DNA of 64,000 nt from positions 649,501-713,500 of the forward strand of contig CALZFC010000243.1 of the NCBI GenBank assembly GCA_945643635.1. The letters run 5' to 3'. This stretch comes from Allodiplogaster sudhausi (Eukaryota > Nematoda > Chromadorea > Rhabditida > Diplogasteridae). A program made the position numbers and the translations under genes. The notes below the pieces were generated by a model that was not told the DNA's origin, searched no databases, and was given only the letters and a program-made list of their open reading frames with translations. Shown piece after piece: positions 1 through 11,379 of this stretch (its first letter is position 1; the number at the start of each line of letters is the position of its first letter).

Positions 1-332
1 AGACAATAAGAAACAGCAACGAAGGCTGCCAATTTGGGGGAGGAAGGAGTATTGAGGTCGAGTTAAAATTCTTATTTATTTTCTAAGTTCTTAATGCAAA
101 AGCGAGCTATCCTGAGCGACGTTTCAAAAATGTGATCGGGTAAAGCATTCCATTTCAGGCGCATTTCCTTTCATTCAATAGCCTTTCTCTTTTATGAACA
201 AATCAAATAGTTGCGGTATCACAGAAATGGTATTATATGAATGAACACAATACAATATTCTGTACAGATTACGAAAAATTGATGTAGGAATCTACTGCTT
301 CAAAGAATTGGTGTACTTAGAGATTGAATACA

Positions 333-3300
333 TCAAGGCCCATTCATTCTTCGAACACTGGTTGCTTCAGTTATCGGAGTAATTAAGCGAGTACGCTGGA
401 ACAACTGCTGTCGTAACTGAAAATGTGTAGTTACATAGATTGTATACAAGTTGACTACTCTAAAGTTTATTTTCCAAAAACCTAATGTCATTTGATATTT
501 TATTTAAAAAAATGAATGAAATAATAATATTCCTTGATACCCTCGGCTGAAAGACGAGCATTGTCACGGGAGTCACAGATGCGCTGAGAATACCCGATAT
601 CTTGATGATAATCGACGTGATTATGACGTCATCGATGTAGCCAACTGACAAGAACAAGACACCTCCGATGGCCGGAGCCATGGCGACCACCGAGAATTGT
701 GCGACCTGTTTCGTTATGAAATTCTAATATGAATAATTAATCTTTAAGTAATAATTTTTCACTTACAAATACATAATTTTAGGACCTTGCTCTAACGAAG
801 GGGTTTAAGAAATTTTCCTTCAACGAAAGGTTCTTGTACTTACGAAAGAGGTTGAGAAATTTTTCTTATATTCACTATTTTCTGTAACTGAATAATTTCA
901 CAAAGGAATTGAATAAAAGTAGAGTTTTTTTTAAAGTATTAACGTTGTTAAAGAATAGAACACAATACTGACGAATAAGACGTCCATCTTGGACGGCGCA
1001 GAAGCAGCGACAAAGCAACGGGCAGCGAGAATCCGACCGTAGACCATGGCGTACGCGACGAAGGTGAGCAGTGAGACGACGTAACTGTGGTTGAAGAGAT
1101 ACCATCCGTAGGAGGAGCAGTCTCTGTGGAGGTTGAACGATTCAAAGATCGTTGCACGTAGATAATTCACAATCTTTTCTGTGATAACAATCGTGGAATG
1201 CAAAAAAAAAACGTAGATATGCCGTAGCTATTATTTTTGTTGTAAACAACTTTTATGAACAAGAGTTATAAAAAAAATGTTTCTTGATTACCGAGATCTT
1301 CTTATTTTGCTCGTTATAAACTGAATGAATGAAAGAATACAACTTTACGAGCATCCGTAGGTGTAGCGGAGGAGAAAATAGTTGACACGCTTGTAGCAAC
1401 CGAGGGAGGTGCTGTGAAGGGCGACGAAGAGCGCAGCAAGCCAAGGCGACAGCACGAGCAGCCAATGCACTCCAGATGGAAGACGCTGGTACAGCTGGAT
1501 TAGACTCGTCGTGAGTGTTGAAATATGCACGAATGCAGCTATTTATTAAATATTCCTATTAGTCTGTTCGCAATCTTGCGAATGATATAGCTTGTATACA
1601 TTCACTGTTAAAATTCCCCCTTTTTATGCTCCGCGCATTGCGGTTACACGTTGCGGCGACCTTCCCCTCGCCTACGTGCATACCTAGGCCTCTCCCTCCT
1701 TGCCGGGCCATTGTCACTTTTTCTGCTCGTCCGGGCCGGCATGGCCTCTTCACTCTCCGCTTCTTTCTTATTACTTGTGTTTATATGTCATGTGTAGGAA
1801 AGTTATTGTAACTTTCCCTCGTCTATTATTACTTATATTGATATGGGCCCTTTGGCCATGCCTAATGCGGTTGCTGGCTTTTAAGCCAGTTGAGCATCAT
1901 CTTGCTGTAATTTATGTTCCTTTTTTAATTTCATCATGTGTGTCTTTTTCAGCTTTACTTTCTCACCCTTTTCCCTCTCTTTCGTTTTTCCTCTCCTCAT
2001 TTCTTCCTGGCGTCGTTCTCGCTTGTGTGTCCGGCCATCCCGCCACTTCTGCCGGCTTTCTACCGTGCTGTTTAAGGGATCAGGCGACCCAAGCAGGCGC
2101 CTCCGTGGTACGTACGTCTCCACCACTTCTCTCTCTCTTTTCTTTCTCTTCGTCAGAAGGTCTTAATCTTTTAATTGGTTAATTCCATCATTCCTTCCCA
2201 CATTCTCATTTAATTCCTTTTTCTCGCTTCTCATTCAATACATATCTCTCTCTCATTTCTCTCTCTCTCACGCGCCCAACCAATCGATACGTCATTTAGC
2301 TAAGTAGCCACCTCATAACCGTTCGGTCATCCAAGGTATTGTTTCTTGTAATAAATTATTACTCGAGTTGGTCTCCTTACAAATCTTTATTAAATGGGAC
2401 AGAGTCATTTAGGAAATCTTGTGCGTGCCCTTGTCATTCAGGCTACACTACGGCAAGGGCCATTTCCTAAACAGTTATTGTTACATTTAGCTACGATAAT
2501 TTAATAAAACGCAGTGGTAATGGTTTGCCCTTTAGTTCAATTGTTTTTTTTTCACAGAGTACATATGAATGAATTAAAAAGTGTAGCAACAGCTTTATAC
2601 ACATCTATTTTTTAAACTTTGGAAAGTGAAAGACTAACATTCGGGAAGAATATGACGAGTACACGATCAATGCTAGCTGAGAGTGTGACATAGATGTACG
2701 CCTGAAATATGTTTTTTTGACAGATTTTTTTAGTTTTTCTTTAACATGTTTAACATGGCTTGGATACAACATGAGACAAATTCAGCAGCCATTTGATGTT
2801 ATTGATCGATACCGAGATCTCTGCAGCGACCGTTAAGATCCTCGAGGATTGACTCGCATCACAGCAGCAGAATGCTAATTGTGAGATGATTACTGACCAC
2901 GTAGAACACAGTGTCTGGCGTTGAGATGGCAATAAGCAGCCGGTCCGAAATGTTGTCACGAAGAATGAGTGAAACTGGCACGAAAACAAAGAGTTCTTCG
3001 AGATTGTATACTGCAAAACGTGATTCTATGTATAAGAAGATGGTAATGCAAAACTTTTATTAGGAAGCAAAAGCATGCATCAAACTAAAATAAGAAAATA
3101 GTATAGGAAATAAAATATTAGTGAAATTTTAAAATTGTTATTTGTATATCAAATAGTCATACATCTAGCCAAATAAGAAAATATTTGTAATAGGAAACGA
3201 GATGAAATTACGACGCCCTACACAGACTGCTGCAAAGGAGACTGTAGACTTGTCGGCGGATGCGCTCTTCGAAGAGACGGCGTCGAATGAGCAAGCGAAG

Positions 3301-3447
3301 CAGAAGGACGTTGAGCGCAGTTCCAATCAACGAAAGGAAAACATCGGGCACGACTACAAATAGTCTGAAAGCAAGAATGTCTGCGCATTTGTATTGGAAA
3401 TGGCCTAACATTTCATTATTTTTGGAATTAACAATACTTGCTTGCAT
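333..3447 (-). CDS. Seven-transmembrane chemoreceptor-like GPCR, copy A
   Basis: Likely a rhodopsin-class (serpentine-type) receptor in the plasma membrane; the ligand is unknown. Exons read from high to low coordinates. About 3210-3447 is TM1 (IGTALNVLLL, then the basic loop RRRLFEERIRRQ). 2898-3010 is TM2. About 2640-2707 is TM3, ending ASIDRVLVIFFPN, in the position of the DRY motif. About 1349-1500 is TM4, with tryptophans in HWLLVLSPWLAALF. About 960-1137 is TM5. About 550-705 is TM6-7, and 333-416 is a short C-tail ending RRMNGP. TM7 has VTPVTMLVFQPRV where NPxxY is usual. The TM3-TM4 intron (about 1.1 kb) is pyrimidine-rich and much longer than in copies B and G. The closest relative is copy D at 17969-21020. 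Family membership is well supported by seven hydrophobic exons in order; the exact start is not certain. Confidence 0.72.
1190..2560. repeat. Duplicate block, near-identical to 18770-20130
   Basis: This stretch covers the TM4 exon and the long pyrimidine-rich intron of receptor A. It recurs almost unchanged in receptor D. Every chance reading frame between 1559 and 2182 has an identical counterpart at 19127-19750, an offset of 17568. The only differences I saw are a shorter A-run near 18773, about 10 extra bases near 19924, and single bases. It also contains a hairpin near 2407-2471 in which GCCCTTG pairs with CAAGGGC. Confidence 0.9.
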
Positions 3448-3463
3448 GGTTCGCTTGAAGCTA

Positions 3464-3957
3464 CAGTCACGCCCAACATTTCTGGTACATAAATTAATTA
3501 GATTAATTAGATTAATTTAAATAATTTCAATTGGAATTTGAGCGATATTAGGCACTTTTACGCAGTTTCTTGTGTTTGTTAGGGTGGTTTTTGACGTGCT
3601 GAACAAGTACATACAGTCAGATTTTAAAAAGAATCTCGAATGACCGTTTAAAAACGAATTCGGCCAATTTTTGGAGGGTCATGACCGTCTTTTAGGTGCT
3701 GTCGATCTTGTGTTATCGAAGGCACCTAAAACACGGCCATGACCCTTCTAAAATCGGCCGAATTCGTTTTTAAACGGGCATTTCTGATTCTTTTTAAAAT
3801 CTGACTGTATGTACTTGTTCAGAATGTCAAAAACCACCCTAACAAACACAAGAAACTGCGTAAAAGTGCCTAGTATCGCTCAAATTCCAATTGAAATTAT
3901 TTAAATTAATCTAATTAATCTAATTAATTTATGTACCTGAAATGTTGGGCGGTACTG
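3464..3957. mobile_element. Tc1/mariner-like fold-back MITE, 494 bp
   Basis: The element is almost wholly palindromic. It starts CAGTCACGCCCAACATTT and ends AAATGTTGGGCGGTACTG, and is flanked by TA at 3462-3463 and 3958-3959. The arms, including the repeated TTAATTAGA tract, are near-perfect complements meeting close to 3710. There is no coding capacity. The matching place in copy D (about 21044) reads straight through, so D is the empty site. A 91-bp relative lies at 26440-26530. CAGT ends and TA target duplication are typical of Tc1/mariner non-autonomous elements. Confidence 0.88.
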
Positions 3958-4019
3958 TACATATAAGACAGTGTGAATTAAAAAGTTTGGTTTTTCTCTG
4001 CAATTTTCAGTTTTGCTGT

Positions 4020-4560
4020 TATTTTTGGCAAGCAAATTTGCCAGTTTTCAAACCCAGTTATTATGCCATGGCAATTTGTATGATTGTCAAGAATGTCATC
4101 AATGTTTATTCCTCATTATTCATCATGCCAAAATCAACAGCTGTCTAAAATGGCGAAAACAGCCTAACCAAAAAACAAACGAGTCAAAAGTGGCGAGGCA
4201 AAATTTTACAAGTGTTAAAAGAATATGGCACAGAAAATGGTCGAAAAATTTGTCACATCTTCTCGAGGAGGAGTGGGCCTTTTTGCCAAAAAAAGCAGCT
4301 GATAAATCTGCCAAGATTACCAGCCAGAATTGATCAACTGCTAAGTTTGCCAAGCCAAAAAAATAGTGTGAAAAATTTGCCAAATCAGCTTGCCAATTTT
4401 GACGGCTAGCAGAAATGGCATGGCAGTTTAAACAGGTGTCAAAAAAGTCCGGCAAATTTTATGGCTATCAAAATTGGCAAGGCATTTTTTACGGTTGTCA
4501 AAAATGGCTCGCCAATTTCAACGACCGTCAAATTTGGCCAAAGGTTGAAATTTCAATATC
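4020..4560. repeat. Subterminal repeat array, left end of element X
   Basis: This stretch is full of the words TTGCCA, TTGGCAAG, GACGGCTAGC and CGGTTGTCAAAAATGGC, recurring every 25-40 bases on both strands. They resemble half-palindromic binding sites, and a matching array occupies the other end of the element. Short open frames here are by-products of the repeat. Confidence 0.7.
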
Positions 4561-4784
4561 GCACCAATTAAAACATAGTGTAAGAAAAATGGAGTACGGA
4601 AAAGCAGAAAATTAATGGAATTATAATGATAACTATATAAAAATCGGTTAAAAGCAATAAGTGGACTTGTGAATTATATAACGGACAAACATGCATTCAA
4701 AGTGAATCCTCTTATCAACTGATTTCAAGCCTTTTTGAATCGGTCTCCGTTGGTCTTCTTCCTCCTCCCCATCTTCCAACGTTG

Positions 4785-5071
4785 CTGGAAATGTCGCGTA
4801 TCCGCTCCTGTATGCTCTTGACTGCGCCTGGAATGACGTTGCCATCTCCGCTCAGCAGCACAACGCGGTTAGTCGACATCGGAGAGCAGTGACCACAAGA
4901 CCTGCAAATCTCCTTCATTATTCTTCATTCACATTTTGTGTCCGTTCTTCTTCTTTTACGTTAGAACCCTAGCATCCGTTCTAGGGCGCATACGTTCTTT
5001 TTCTCACATACTTTAGCTTTCTTAGCCGTTTTAACTCACCACTCATCTCTCTAATTTAGACTTTCCTAGCC

Positions 5072-5118
<47 letters not shown>

Positions 5119-5572
5119 AACCCATTCAATAATCACCCTTCTACCCTAGTCCCTTTCCACCAACCCCCTAGTACTGCACAGTGTCTTCACCTAAATGTTC
5201 CGGGCTTTCGGCCCAGGGGTTACCACGCTGTCTTTCGTCAAACCTATTTCAGCAACGCAGATAAGGAAAGAGCGACTAAAGAAGCTAGAGAAGGGAGTGG
5301 AGGAGAGGTGGGGTACACTGTTACAGACAAGGAGGGGAGGGGAGAGAGAAGGAGCTTTCCGGGGGCCCCAAACACAATCTATTTCTCCAAGTATATATTC
5401 CATGCTCTATTTTTTCCCATCTTGCTCTAACCTTGATGTTGGCCCTGGTGGACTCGCGAAGCACATCAATCTTCGATCCGTCCAATGAGTGCTCCGGCGT
5501 GCGACTGGTGCACGAGCAGCATGACTCCTGCTTGCCGCCGTCGCAACAGTCACGGCGCGTCGTTCCCTGAGA
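4785..5572 (-). CDS. Two tentative exons of an unrecognised cysteine-rich gene
   Basis: Two higher-GC patches inside element X look exon-like on the minus strand. The first, about 5436-5567, follows an acceptor-like TCTCAG. It encodes a cysteine-rich stretch (DCCDGGKQESCCSCTSRTP) and ends ESTRANIK before a GTTAGA donor. The second, about 4785-4911, follows TTTGCAG and encodes SCGHCSPMS... and VIPGAVKSIQERIRDISSN. A (CT)n tract at about 5078-5115 separates them. I recognise no family. The joining frame has not been established, and either exon could be chance. If real, this would be cargo of element X. Confidence 0.25.
5078..5115. repeat. (CT)n microsatellite
   Basis: An almost pure run of TC dinucleotides on the plus strand inside element X. 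Confidence 0.97.
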
Positions 5573-6187
5573 CATATAATTTCATATGTTTTCCTACACT
5601 AGTATTGGTAAATTACATTTTATTAATACACCTTTCCTTTACTTCCTACAAAAATTTGCTGCATTTTTATGTCCTCGGAAAAAAGAGATTGATAAAAAGA
5701 AACACCAAGAGCATAGTCTGCAAGGCTCAGGAAGCACAACATCACACCCTTAAAGAAGCCTTCCATTCACAACGACCATAATTAGTGAGGCAATATGCTC
5801 AAGGATTACGTAGAGTCAATGATGGTGAGTGCACCAAAAAGCTACCGTATCACAAGATATAACAAAAGCAATTGACTTATATTTCCAATAAAACACCCAC
5901 ATAAGATGGTTAGCTAAAAAGTAATTCAGTAAACTATAACAGTATCCTTTCTTCCATATCAACAGTACAGTAACCCACTCATTCAAAACCTGTTTAACAA
6001 GTAGTGCTGAAGAACGTCGGCGCACCCCCCCCCCCTGGCCTGCTCAGAAGCATGTTATTTTTTGTTTGCAAAAAGGCATTTTCTCCCAATAAATGTGATT
6101 TTTGCCCGAAAAAAGTTTTTGGCTTTACACCCCTCCGGCCTGGAGTCATGCACCTGACTTTGTTCAGCACTACTCCGTCATTAACCT

Positions 6188-7390
6188 TCTAAAAGCATAT
6201 TCCCAATTTTTTTTGAAAGATATTCCCAATAAAACACATTCTCAACGGAATCTTTAAATAAAGATTGCCTTGATTTAACCTGAAATACAAAAAAAAACAA
6301 ATAGTTAAGCAAACTAATATCCCAACATTTACAACGTGCCTTAAATAAGGGAAAAAAACGCAGCTTTCAAACTAAATCAAACACCCACAATCACAATATC
6401 CCACGTTAGGATATTCAGACGCAAAAAAAAACACAATATTAGAACAAATTCACCATTTTCCTTTCACATATGAACAAACTGACAACAAGTTATGGTTGCC
6501 ATAATGAAAAAAAAATTAAACTAATTTAAAAAAAAGGTAGAATATCCAACAGTTGATTTAATTAATGAACAATAAAAAAGATAAACCGAGAATTTCACTC
6601 GATTTCCCATAATTCAATATCCCTAACCGAAAAAGGAAAACAAAAGTTTCGCTCAGACATTAATCGGTTAAAAGGAAAATCATGTTAAAACTATTCCCAA
6701 AAGATAAATGCACTACCAAATGAATCTTTAAGAAAGATTACCTTGATTTTATCCTTTAAAAAAACAGCTGGATTTTAGTCCTATGTGAAACCAAGTTTAA
6801 AAAAGATCAAAATACCTACCCCGTTTAAAAACAAAACTAAACACCTGTAATATTAGACAAATAAAAATAAAGCCAGAAGGTGATGTCTAACATAGGAGGG
6901 GAAGTCGCGCCCCTAGGCGCCGGCCGATCAGTCCTACGGTGGCTTCCGCGTAGTCGCCACTACAAAAAAAGTTTAAGTTGAATCGAATATCATCAAAAAA
7001 GGATAAAAGAAAAAAAATTCATTCGATTTCCCACTATACAATACGCATACTCGATCTTAGAAAAGGAAAGCCAAAGTATCAGCTAATGGAAAAACAATCT
7101 GAAAGCTATTCCCAAAAAGAATGCATTCTCGAATGAGTCGTTTAGAAAGGTTGCCTTGATTTTTATTCTAAAACAACTACTGGAATTCATTCCAATGAAA
7201 AACAAACATAAATAAGAACAAAATGACTACGCCATTTTTAAGTAAAACAAAACACTTCGAATATCCCACAGTTAAACAAATAAAAATAAACCTAAAAAGT
7301 AATTTCTAACCGTTAGAGACGGCATCGACTCTGCCGTCCATGGGCGCCGGCGGACGCGCGCTCCGGCGCCATCCGAGTAGTTGCCGCCCT
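6188..7390. repeat. Three diverged tandem copies, about 415-470 bp each
   Basis: The phrase ATTCCCAA... followed by a form of GAATCTTTAA...AGATTGCCTTGATTT recurs at about 6248, 6721 and 7135. The second and third units end with a short GC-rich block (GGCGCCGGC... near 6916 and 7345) and GTAGTTGCC/GTAGTCGCC. The units are A-rich and noncoding, and are embedded in element X. Confidence 0.7.
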
Positions 7391-7399
7391 GGTGCTTCA

Positions 7400-8540
7400 T
7401 TTCGATGCCATTGCGAGGATGGCGGTACTACAATCGAAAGAAAAACAGAGAAGCAAATATTCATCGTCATACATTAAATAAATGGAAAGAAAACCTAACA
7501 GCAATCCACGAAAACAAAAGCCACAGCTTTACCGAGGAATTTCGAAAAAAGCGACAGTTAATTTTTTGCACTTTGCACGATGCAGTACGGCGCACCTAAT
7601 GACATGGTGACTAATTGCCCGGCTACCATTATTAATTATTTGCACGGTTAACGTAATTTTAAATCACGTGAACCCTGCAAAAATTTAAAAATACGTATAA
7701 ATAATGAAATATGGTCTAATGTACCCTGTAATTCATCACTCCGTAATTACGTGCACTGTGCAGTATGCACCGTGCAAAATATTAACTGCACGCGTTGCGG
7801 TCGCGTCGCTGCTTTAATAAATGGCAAATGAAGCTCATTCAATGCTCCGTGTTCATGTTATTGTTTATTCTTTTTGTTTTTTCTCGACCTGTTATTTATG
7901 TGATAACTGTACACTTTAAGTGACGTTAGATGCTTGGCGCCCCCTCCCCTACCGATATCGACGCCGCGACATCCTGGCACGACCAGCCCGAGGCACCACT
8001 TTGAGGTTTTGGCATTCTCATTGATATTTGTTTTGATTTATATGCGTTCATTTTATGATTTATAATTAGGTCATATCCCCGGGCAAAAGTTGAGATTATT
8101 TTGGGTGCTATCCTAGTTAGGAGGCTCATAATTTGTCCTTGTTTATTTTGAACTGATTTCTTTATTTACACGTAGCCGAAGCTTTGCCCGCGGAATGCAA
8201 ATCTGCATTGAACTGCCTCGAATTCGATTATAAATGGCACTTTACAGCGTAATATGACGAAAACTGGCAAAATTACGCAATAATGGCTAAATTCTTGAAA
8301 AATCAGTGCAAAAGTAACTTAATAGTTGTATTAGATGTCAACTCTACGTTCCGCTTGACAAATAAGCACCACTGATAGCCATCTTTCATGGGAAAATAGA
8401 CAGAAAAAGGTTCCCGCAAATTCGGATAACTTCCACGGAGGAAATTTATGGCAAGTTCCGCTGCAATTAACACGCGGAGGGCTTTTCTGTGCGGGGAAGA
8501 CCAATATCAGATTAAATTGATATCGTGATGAGTTACTTTA
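7400..8540. other. No gene seen
   Basis: AT-rich interior of element X. It contains scattered words such as GCACGGTTAACG and GCACCGTGCAAAA near 7560-7800 but no exon I would defend. Confidence 0.5.
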
Positions 8541-8542
8541 TG

Positions 8543-8714
8543 TATACGGTATATGGCCTTTTTGCTCCAAACTAGATGTAATTCATTTCGTTTTTGTTAT
8601 TTTTAATGGAGAACACGAATTTACTGATAATTTTTCTCGTTTAATTTATTTCAAACAAAGCAGCAATGGTATGGTATATACGCTGTTTGGAGCAACAAGG
8701 CCATATACCGTATA
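8543..8714. mobile_element. Short MITE nested in element X, 172 bp
   Basis: It begins TATACGGTATATGGCCTTTT and ends with the complement, ...AAGGCCATATACCGTATA. The inverted repeats are about 30 bp and extend through GCTCCAAAC/GTTTGGAGC. TA bases bound the repeats, as expected for a TA-targeting element. The interior is AT-rich and noncoding. Confidence 0.75.
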
Positions 8715-8837
8715 CTTACCGTAACTCTTAAAATAACACGATGAGAAATCACGGGCACACCTTTTATGAGCTTTTCCTAACATTAAATAGTATTCTTGTT
8801 TTAGAATTCTTTCATAATATCCCCTTTCATTGACAGG

Positions 8838-9420
8838 AAGGCATGCGTGTCAGCGTCGACCTGAACAAGTACCAGATCCATCTGCTCCTCCCTTTCAAGA
8901 GTGAGCCTACCGTCACATGATGTTCGTAAGCAAATTATTGTCATGGTTTTACGGTTTTATTCAGATTTTCTTTACATTGAGTCCACTCTTGTTGAAAATT
9001 CCTTTTAAAAATAGTAAATAATGGAACTTTTCTATTCATATTTCAGCAAGAAACGACTGTCTTGCTCGAAAGTCAAGCTGCCTCGCTGCTCGAATCGTGG
9101 CCTCGAAGGCATGGACGTGTAGTGGGAGTGCCGCCGGAGATGGATGACCGAGGCCAGTTTGAACAGGTTCTGCTTTATTATTGTTTTCCTCTTGTCTATT
9201 ATGATTTCTATTTTTCTAAGTTAAATCGATTTGATATTTTCTAGGGTTAGATTCTTTCATTAATGTGCACTTGTTGGCCAATAGTTTTTATTGTGTCTGT
9301 TTTTCCAAAAGTAATTGTTATGTAAATGAAAGAGAATCTAGCTCAGGAGGTGCCGCCGGTCGTCGCCGTGCTTTCTTTGGTTTCGACGTCGATGATGGTT
9401 CTGGCAGCGGCGGACCTGGC
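8838..9420 (+). CDS. Possible terminal exons of an unrecognised gene in element X
   Basis: Three higher-GC patches have splice-like borders. About 8838-8919 follows TTGACAG and encodes GMRVSVDLNKYQIHLLLPF. About 9046-9168 follows TTTCAG and encodes LLESQAASLLESWPRRHGR and onward to DDRGQFEQ before a GTTCTG donor. About 9349-9420 follows CTCAG and, in one frame, ends FGFDVDDGSGSGGPGYGPP and a stop. The phases of the last two do not join simply, so the gene may be decayed or mis-parsed. No known family is recognised. Confidence 0.25.
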
Positions 9421-10767
9421 TACGGCCCTCCTCCTTCGTGAGTCTTGCGTGGCCAGGGATTCTCAATGATCAAGTCACATGAGGACATGCATCTCTCAGC
9501 TGGAACAGTTTTTCCAGTGATGATGGCCATTCGAGTGGCTAGTATGTTAACCTTGCTAGCGTTTATGAACTGACTTTTAGAATGTTGTAAAGACTTATAT
9601 AATATCCATTTATGCATACCTTATTGTTGAAGCAGTCTTCATTCATAACTGATCTAAATAGTTTTTTTTTATTGTTTCCTATTTGTTATATTAGGATGCA
9701 TGTGTGAATTTAGTGATCTGAGGACAGCTAAATGCTATTTTAATAGGAATATTTCGTCATGAGCCTTGTTTGGGGTCAAAAAAATGATTTGCCTTTTTTA
9801 ACGGCCGTCAAAACGGCCATCCATTATTTACAGCCGTTAAAATTGGCTTGCCACTTTTGAAGGGTCAAAAATTTGGCTTGCCATTTTTGATGCCCGCTGA
9901 ATTTGCCAAGTTGCCATTTTTGACGGCTGTCAAAATTGCCAAGTTGCTCGGCCGACAGCCGCTTCCTCGTGGCACGTTTAACAGCTGTTAAAAATGTCAA
10001 ATCCTTTTGCCAATTCTGATAGCTGTTTATTTTGGCTGTGACATTTTTTATAAGTGAAGAATTTGCCAAAACCCTTGAAATTTTGAACATATGCAAATTG
10101 CGCCATGAAAAATTTGGAGGCCATCAAATTTGGCATGCTATGAATCCACCTTTAAAGACCTCTATTTTTGCCACGCCAAATTGTTGTCCTGTTAAATATG
10201 CCGAAGCCGGGTTGTCAATAATTAGGGCACATTTCTGTGGCTCAGCCATTTTCTTCGCTTGTACATTGTGCCCGTCATTTTATTAACCGTCTTATTTGTC
10301 ATGACAAGTTTGAATCAATGAATAAAATACTGCCACATTTGCTTGTGTGTTTTACCTGCCAAATTTGGCAAAAATAACAGCTTAATCGAAAAAATTCAGA
10401 GAAAAACCAAACTTTTTAATTCACACTGTCTTATATGTATGAACGCACATACATATGTATGTGGTTATGTATGTAGATATGTATGTTTACAAACAAACAA
10501 GCATATTCGATGAGGAATTTTTTTTATAGATATTCAAAAATATACAGATATTCAAAATAAAGTTTGAACTAAGAAAAACGCAATATACTATGCACATACC
10601 TCTGCGCGAGGGTTGGCACTCCAAAAGTGCCCTGTAGGCAGGTCAGGACTTCTTCCTCTTGCAGCATCTTTGTTTTCATGGCTGTCGTTTGTTCTATTTA
10701 AATAACATTAAAAGAAAACAACAAGTCAGTATGTTAACAAGAGTCAATTTGAGCGAAATCACGCTTC

Positions 10768-10770
<3 letters not shown>

Positions 10771-10820
<50 letters not shown>
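10771..10820. repeat. (TA)n microsatellite
   Basis: About 25 uninterrupted TA repeats lie between receptor A's upstream region and receptor B. They produce meaningless YIYIYI frames on both strands. Confidence 0.98.
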
Positions 10821-10824
<4 letters not shown>

Positions 10825-11379
10825 ACAGCAACAGGTTGAAAGAATAAAACTGCTGAAGGAATTCATTAATAAATGGCTTTAACAGCACAGACAAGTTTAT
10901 TCTAACAATGTTAGAATTCTGATTTTGTTGGTAGGAAGAACTTTATGTCACATGACAAAATTCGAGGGAATATTGGAATCTTGCAAGGAGAGAGCAGAGT
11001 ATCACCAGTAAAACTAATTTGTTGACTTCTTTATCAGATGCCCATTTAGAGCAGCCTTTCCCCGCAAAACTGATTACTTTGCGACAGGATTACTATATTC
11101 ATTATATAACTGATGACATGGATATGTCTTTCCGGGTTCACGGAGGTTCAAAAAGATCCTTCTAATAAAATTTTTGTATTTTTTATCCAGAAATATTTTT
11201 GACTTCGTTTTGTATATTCTATTATTTTTTATATAAGGAGAGTGCTTGCACAGGTTATGGAACATAAAAAGAGAAGTAAAATCGTAAAAAATTTAACTTA
11301 AAAATGTCTTACTTTCTATCAAACAATAATGGAAGCAATTCACGTTGGACAGTCAGGTTAAACAATGTACGAAGTGAAG

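Larger units (their letters stand above)
3966..10431. mobile_element. Large TIR element X, about 6.5 kb
   Basis: The left end begins AGACAGTGTGAATTAAAAAG and the right end is its complement, ...CACTGTCT at 10431. The inverted repeat runs about 70 bp with small differences, and TA flanks both ends. Inside each end lies a mirrored array of degenerate units built on TTTTGACGGCTGTCAAAA and TTGGC/GCCAA words (about 4020-4560 and 9790-10380). Copy D carries the same receptor-upstream DNA without the element. A 206-bp derivative lies at 14453-14658. No Tc1/mariner transposase is visible inside. Two independent ends with unrelated DNA between them cannot be fully excluded, but the empty site argues for one insertion. 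Confidence 0.75.

Noticed and set aside
1700..2182. 160-residue frame conserved exactly at 19268-19750
   Set aside because: Exact conservation is explained by near-identical DNA duplication including noncoding parts. All other frames in both strands are equally conserved, and it lies antisense within a receptor intron.
2400..2480. Riboswitch- or terminator-like hairpin
   Set aside because: It occurs within an intron-side repeat, antisense to the receptor, and is shared with 19987-20051 only through the duplication.
10659..10894. YIYIYI frames on both strands
   Set aside because: A (TA)n microsatellite.
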